A DNA stretch of 6,415 nucleotides from NCBI GenBank assembly GCA_002393195.1, contig DGIK01000117.1, positions 1 through 6,415 on the forward strand, given 5' to 3'. A program made the position numbers and the translations under genes. Below, piece after piece: positions 6,360 through 6,415 of the stretch (its first letter is position 1; every line of letters begins with the position of its first letter). The notes under the pieces were generated by a model. That model was not told where the DNA came from, did not search any database, and saw only the letters and a program-made list of their open reading frames with translations. This stretch comes from Bacteroidales bacterium UBA3824. Lineage in GTDB: Bacteria; Bacteroidota; Bacteroidia; Bacteroidales; UBA3824.

Positions 6360-6413
6360 ATGCATAATGCATAATAGGGCGTCCGCCGGATGGCAATTAT
6401 GCATTATGCATTA
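6358..6413. other. Long hairpin or cruciform-forming inverted repeat downstream of the kinase gene
   Basis: An 18-bp perfect inverted repeat pairs TAATGCATAATGCATAAT (6358-6375) with ATTATGCATTATGCATTA (6396-6413). The 20-nt loop is GC-rich, unlike its surroundings, and contains its own small stem: CGTCC (6380-6384) with GGATG (6388-6392), including one G-U pair and a 3-nt loop. It could act as a terminator or 3'-end stabiliser for the kinase mRNA. Only two bases follow in the window, so a T-run cannot be judged. Confidence 0.65.
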
Positions 6414-6415
6414 AT

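Larger units (their letters stand above)
6264..6415. repeat. AATGCATAAT palindromic repeat array, running to the window edge
   Basis: Eight exact ATGCAT cores and one degenerate copy (ATGCAC at 6308) lie in about 150 bp. CAATGCAtAAT units start at 6264, 6285, 6306, 6325 and 6344, spaced 21, 21, 19 and 19 bp. They are followed by closely packed copies at 6359 and 6366, and inverted copies at 6396-6412. The first three units are in the PfkB reading frame. A 15-nt direct repeat, AATGCATAATAGGGC, occurs at 6286-6300 and 6366-6380. AATGCATAATTCAT at 6326-6339 and 6345-6358 matches 3086-3099, showing kinship with the patch at 3084-3130. The array probably continues past the window. Confidence 0.85.

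Noticed and set aside
6264..6415. CRISPR array
   Set aside because: Units are about 11 bp with 8-10 bp gaps that are themselves repetitive, far from the 24-47 bp repeats and unique 30-bp-class spacers of CRISPR, and no cas gene is present.

Overview
The window looks like chromosomal DNA from a member of Bacteroidota, probably Bacteroidales. The evidence is a PorP/SprF-family outer-membrane protein gene (a lineage marker tied to type IX secretion and gliding), a clear Bacteroidota-type promoter (TTTG, 21-nt spacer, TAnnTTTG), starts without Shine-Dalgarno sequences, AT-rich intergenic DNA, and a Bacteroidota-style NtrC regulator without a DNA-binding domain. The species cannot be named from sequence alone.

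Layout: (1) 58-1965 (+) encodes a large exported protein I do not recognise. After an 86-bp gap comes (2) 2052-3083 (+), a PorP/SprF-type outer-membrane protein; the two probably form one envelope transcription unit. (3) 3084-3130 is a short patch of palindromic AATGCATAAT repeats between the convergent porP-like and DUF58 genes. (4) 4071-5234 (-) encodes a sigma-54-type response regulator (REC plus AAA+, no Fis/HTH domain) and (5) 3130-4068 (-) encodes a DUF58/vWA-like protein. They are 2 nt apart and almost certainly co-transcribed from a promoter at 5261-5293. (6) 5360-6322 (+) is a divergent PfkB-family sugar kinase. (7) 6264-6415 is a larger patch of the same AATGCATAAT repeat family. It begins inside the kinase reading frame, supplies its last 19 residues, and runs to the window edge.

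Functionally there are two themes. Genes 1 and 2 are envelope proteins probably connected to surface or type IX secretion functions. Genes 4 and 5 pair a phosphorylation-controlled sigma-54 activator with a DUF58 protein, a family usually paired with a MoxR AAA+ ATPase; no moxR is visible here. The divergent kinase has a speculative -24/-12-like element upstream, which would fit local control by the regulator.

No tRNA, rRNA, CRISPR array, insertion sequence or complete mobile element is visible. The most unusual structure is the palindromic repeat family and its incorporation into a protein C-terminus. I found no strong evidence of a complete new multi-gene system; the best candidates are the unrecognised exported protein beside the PorP-like gene, and the HTH-less regulator/DUF58 operon.
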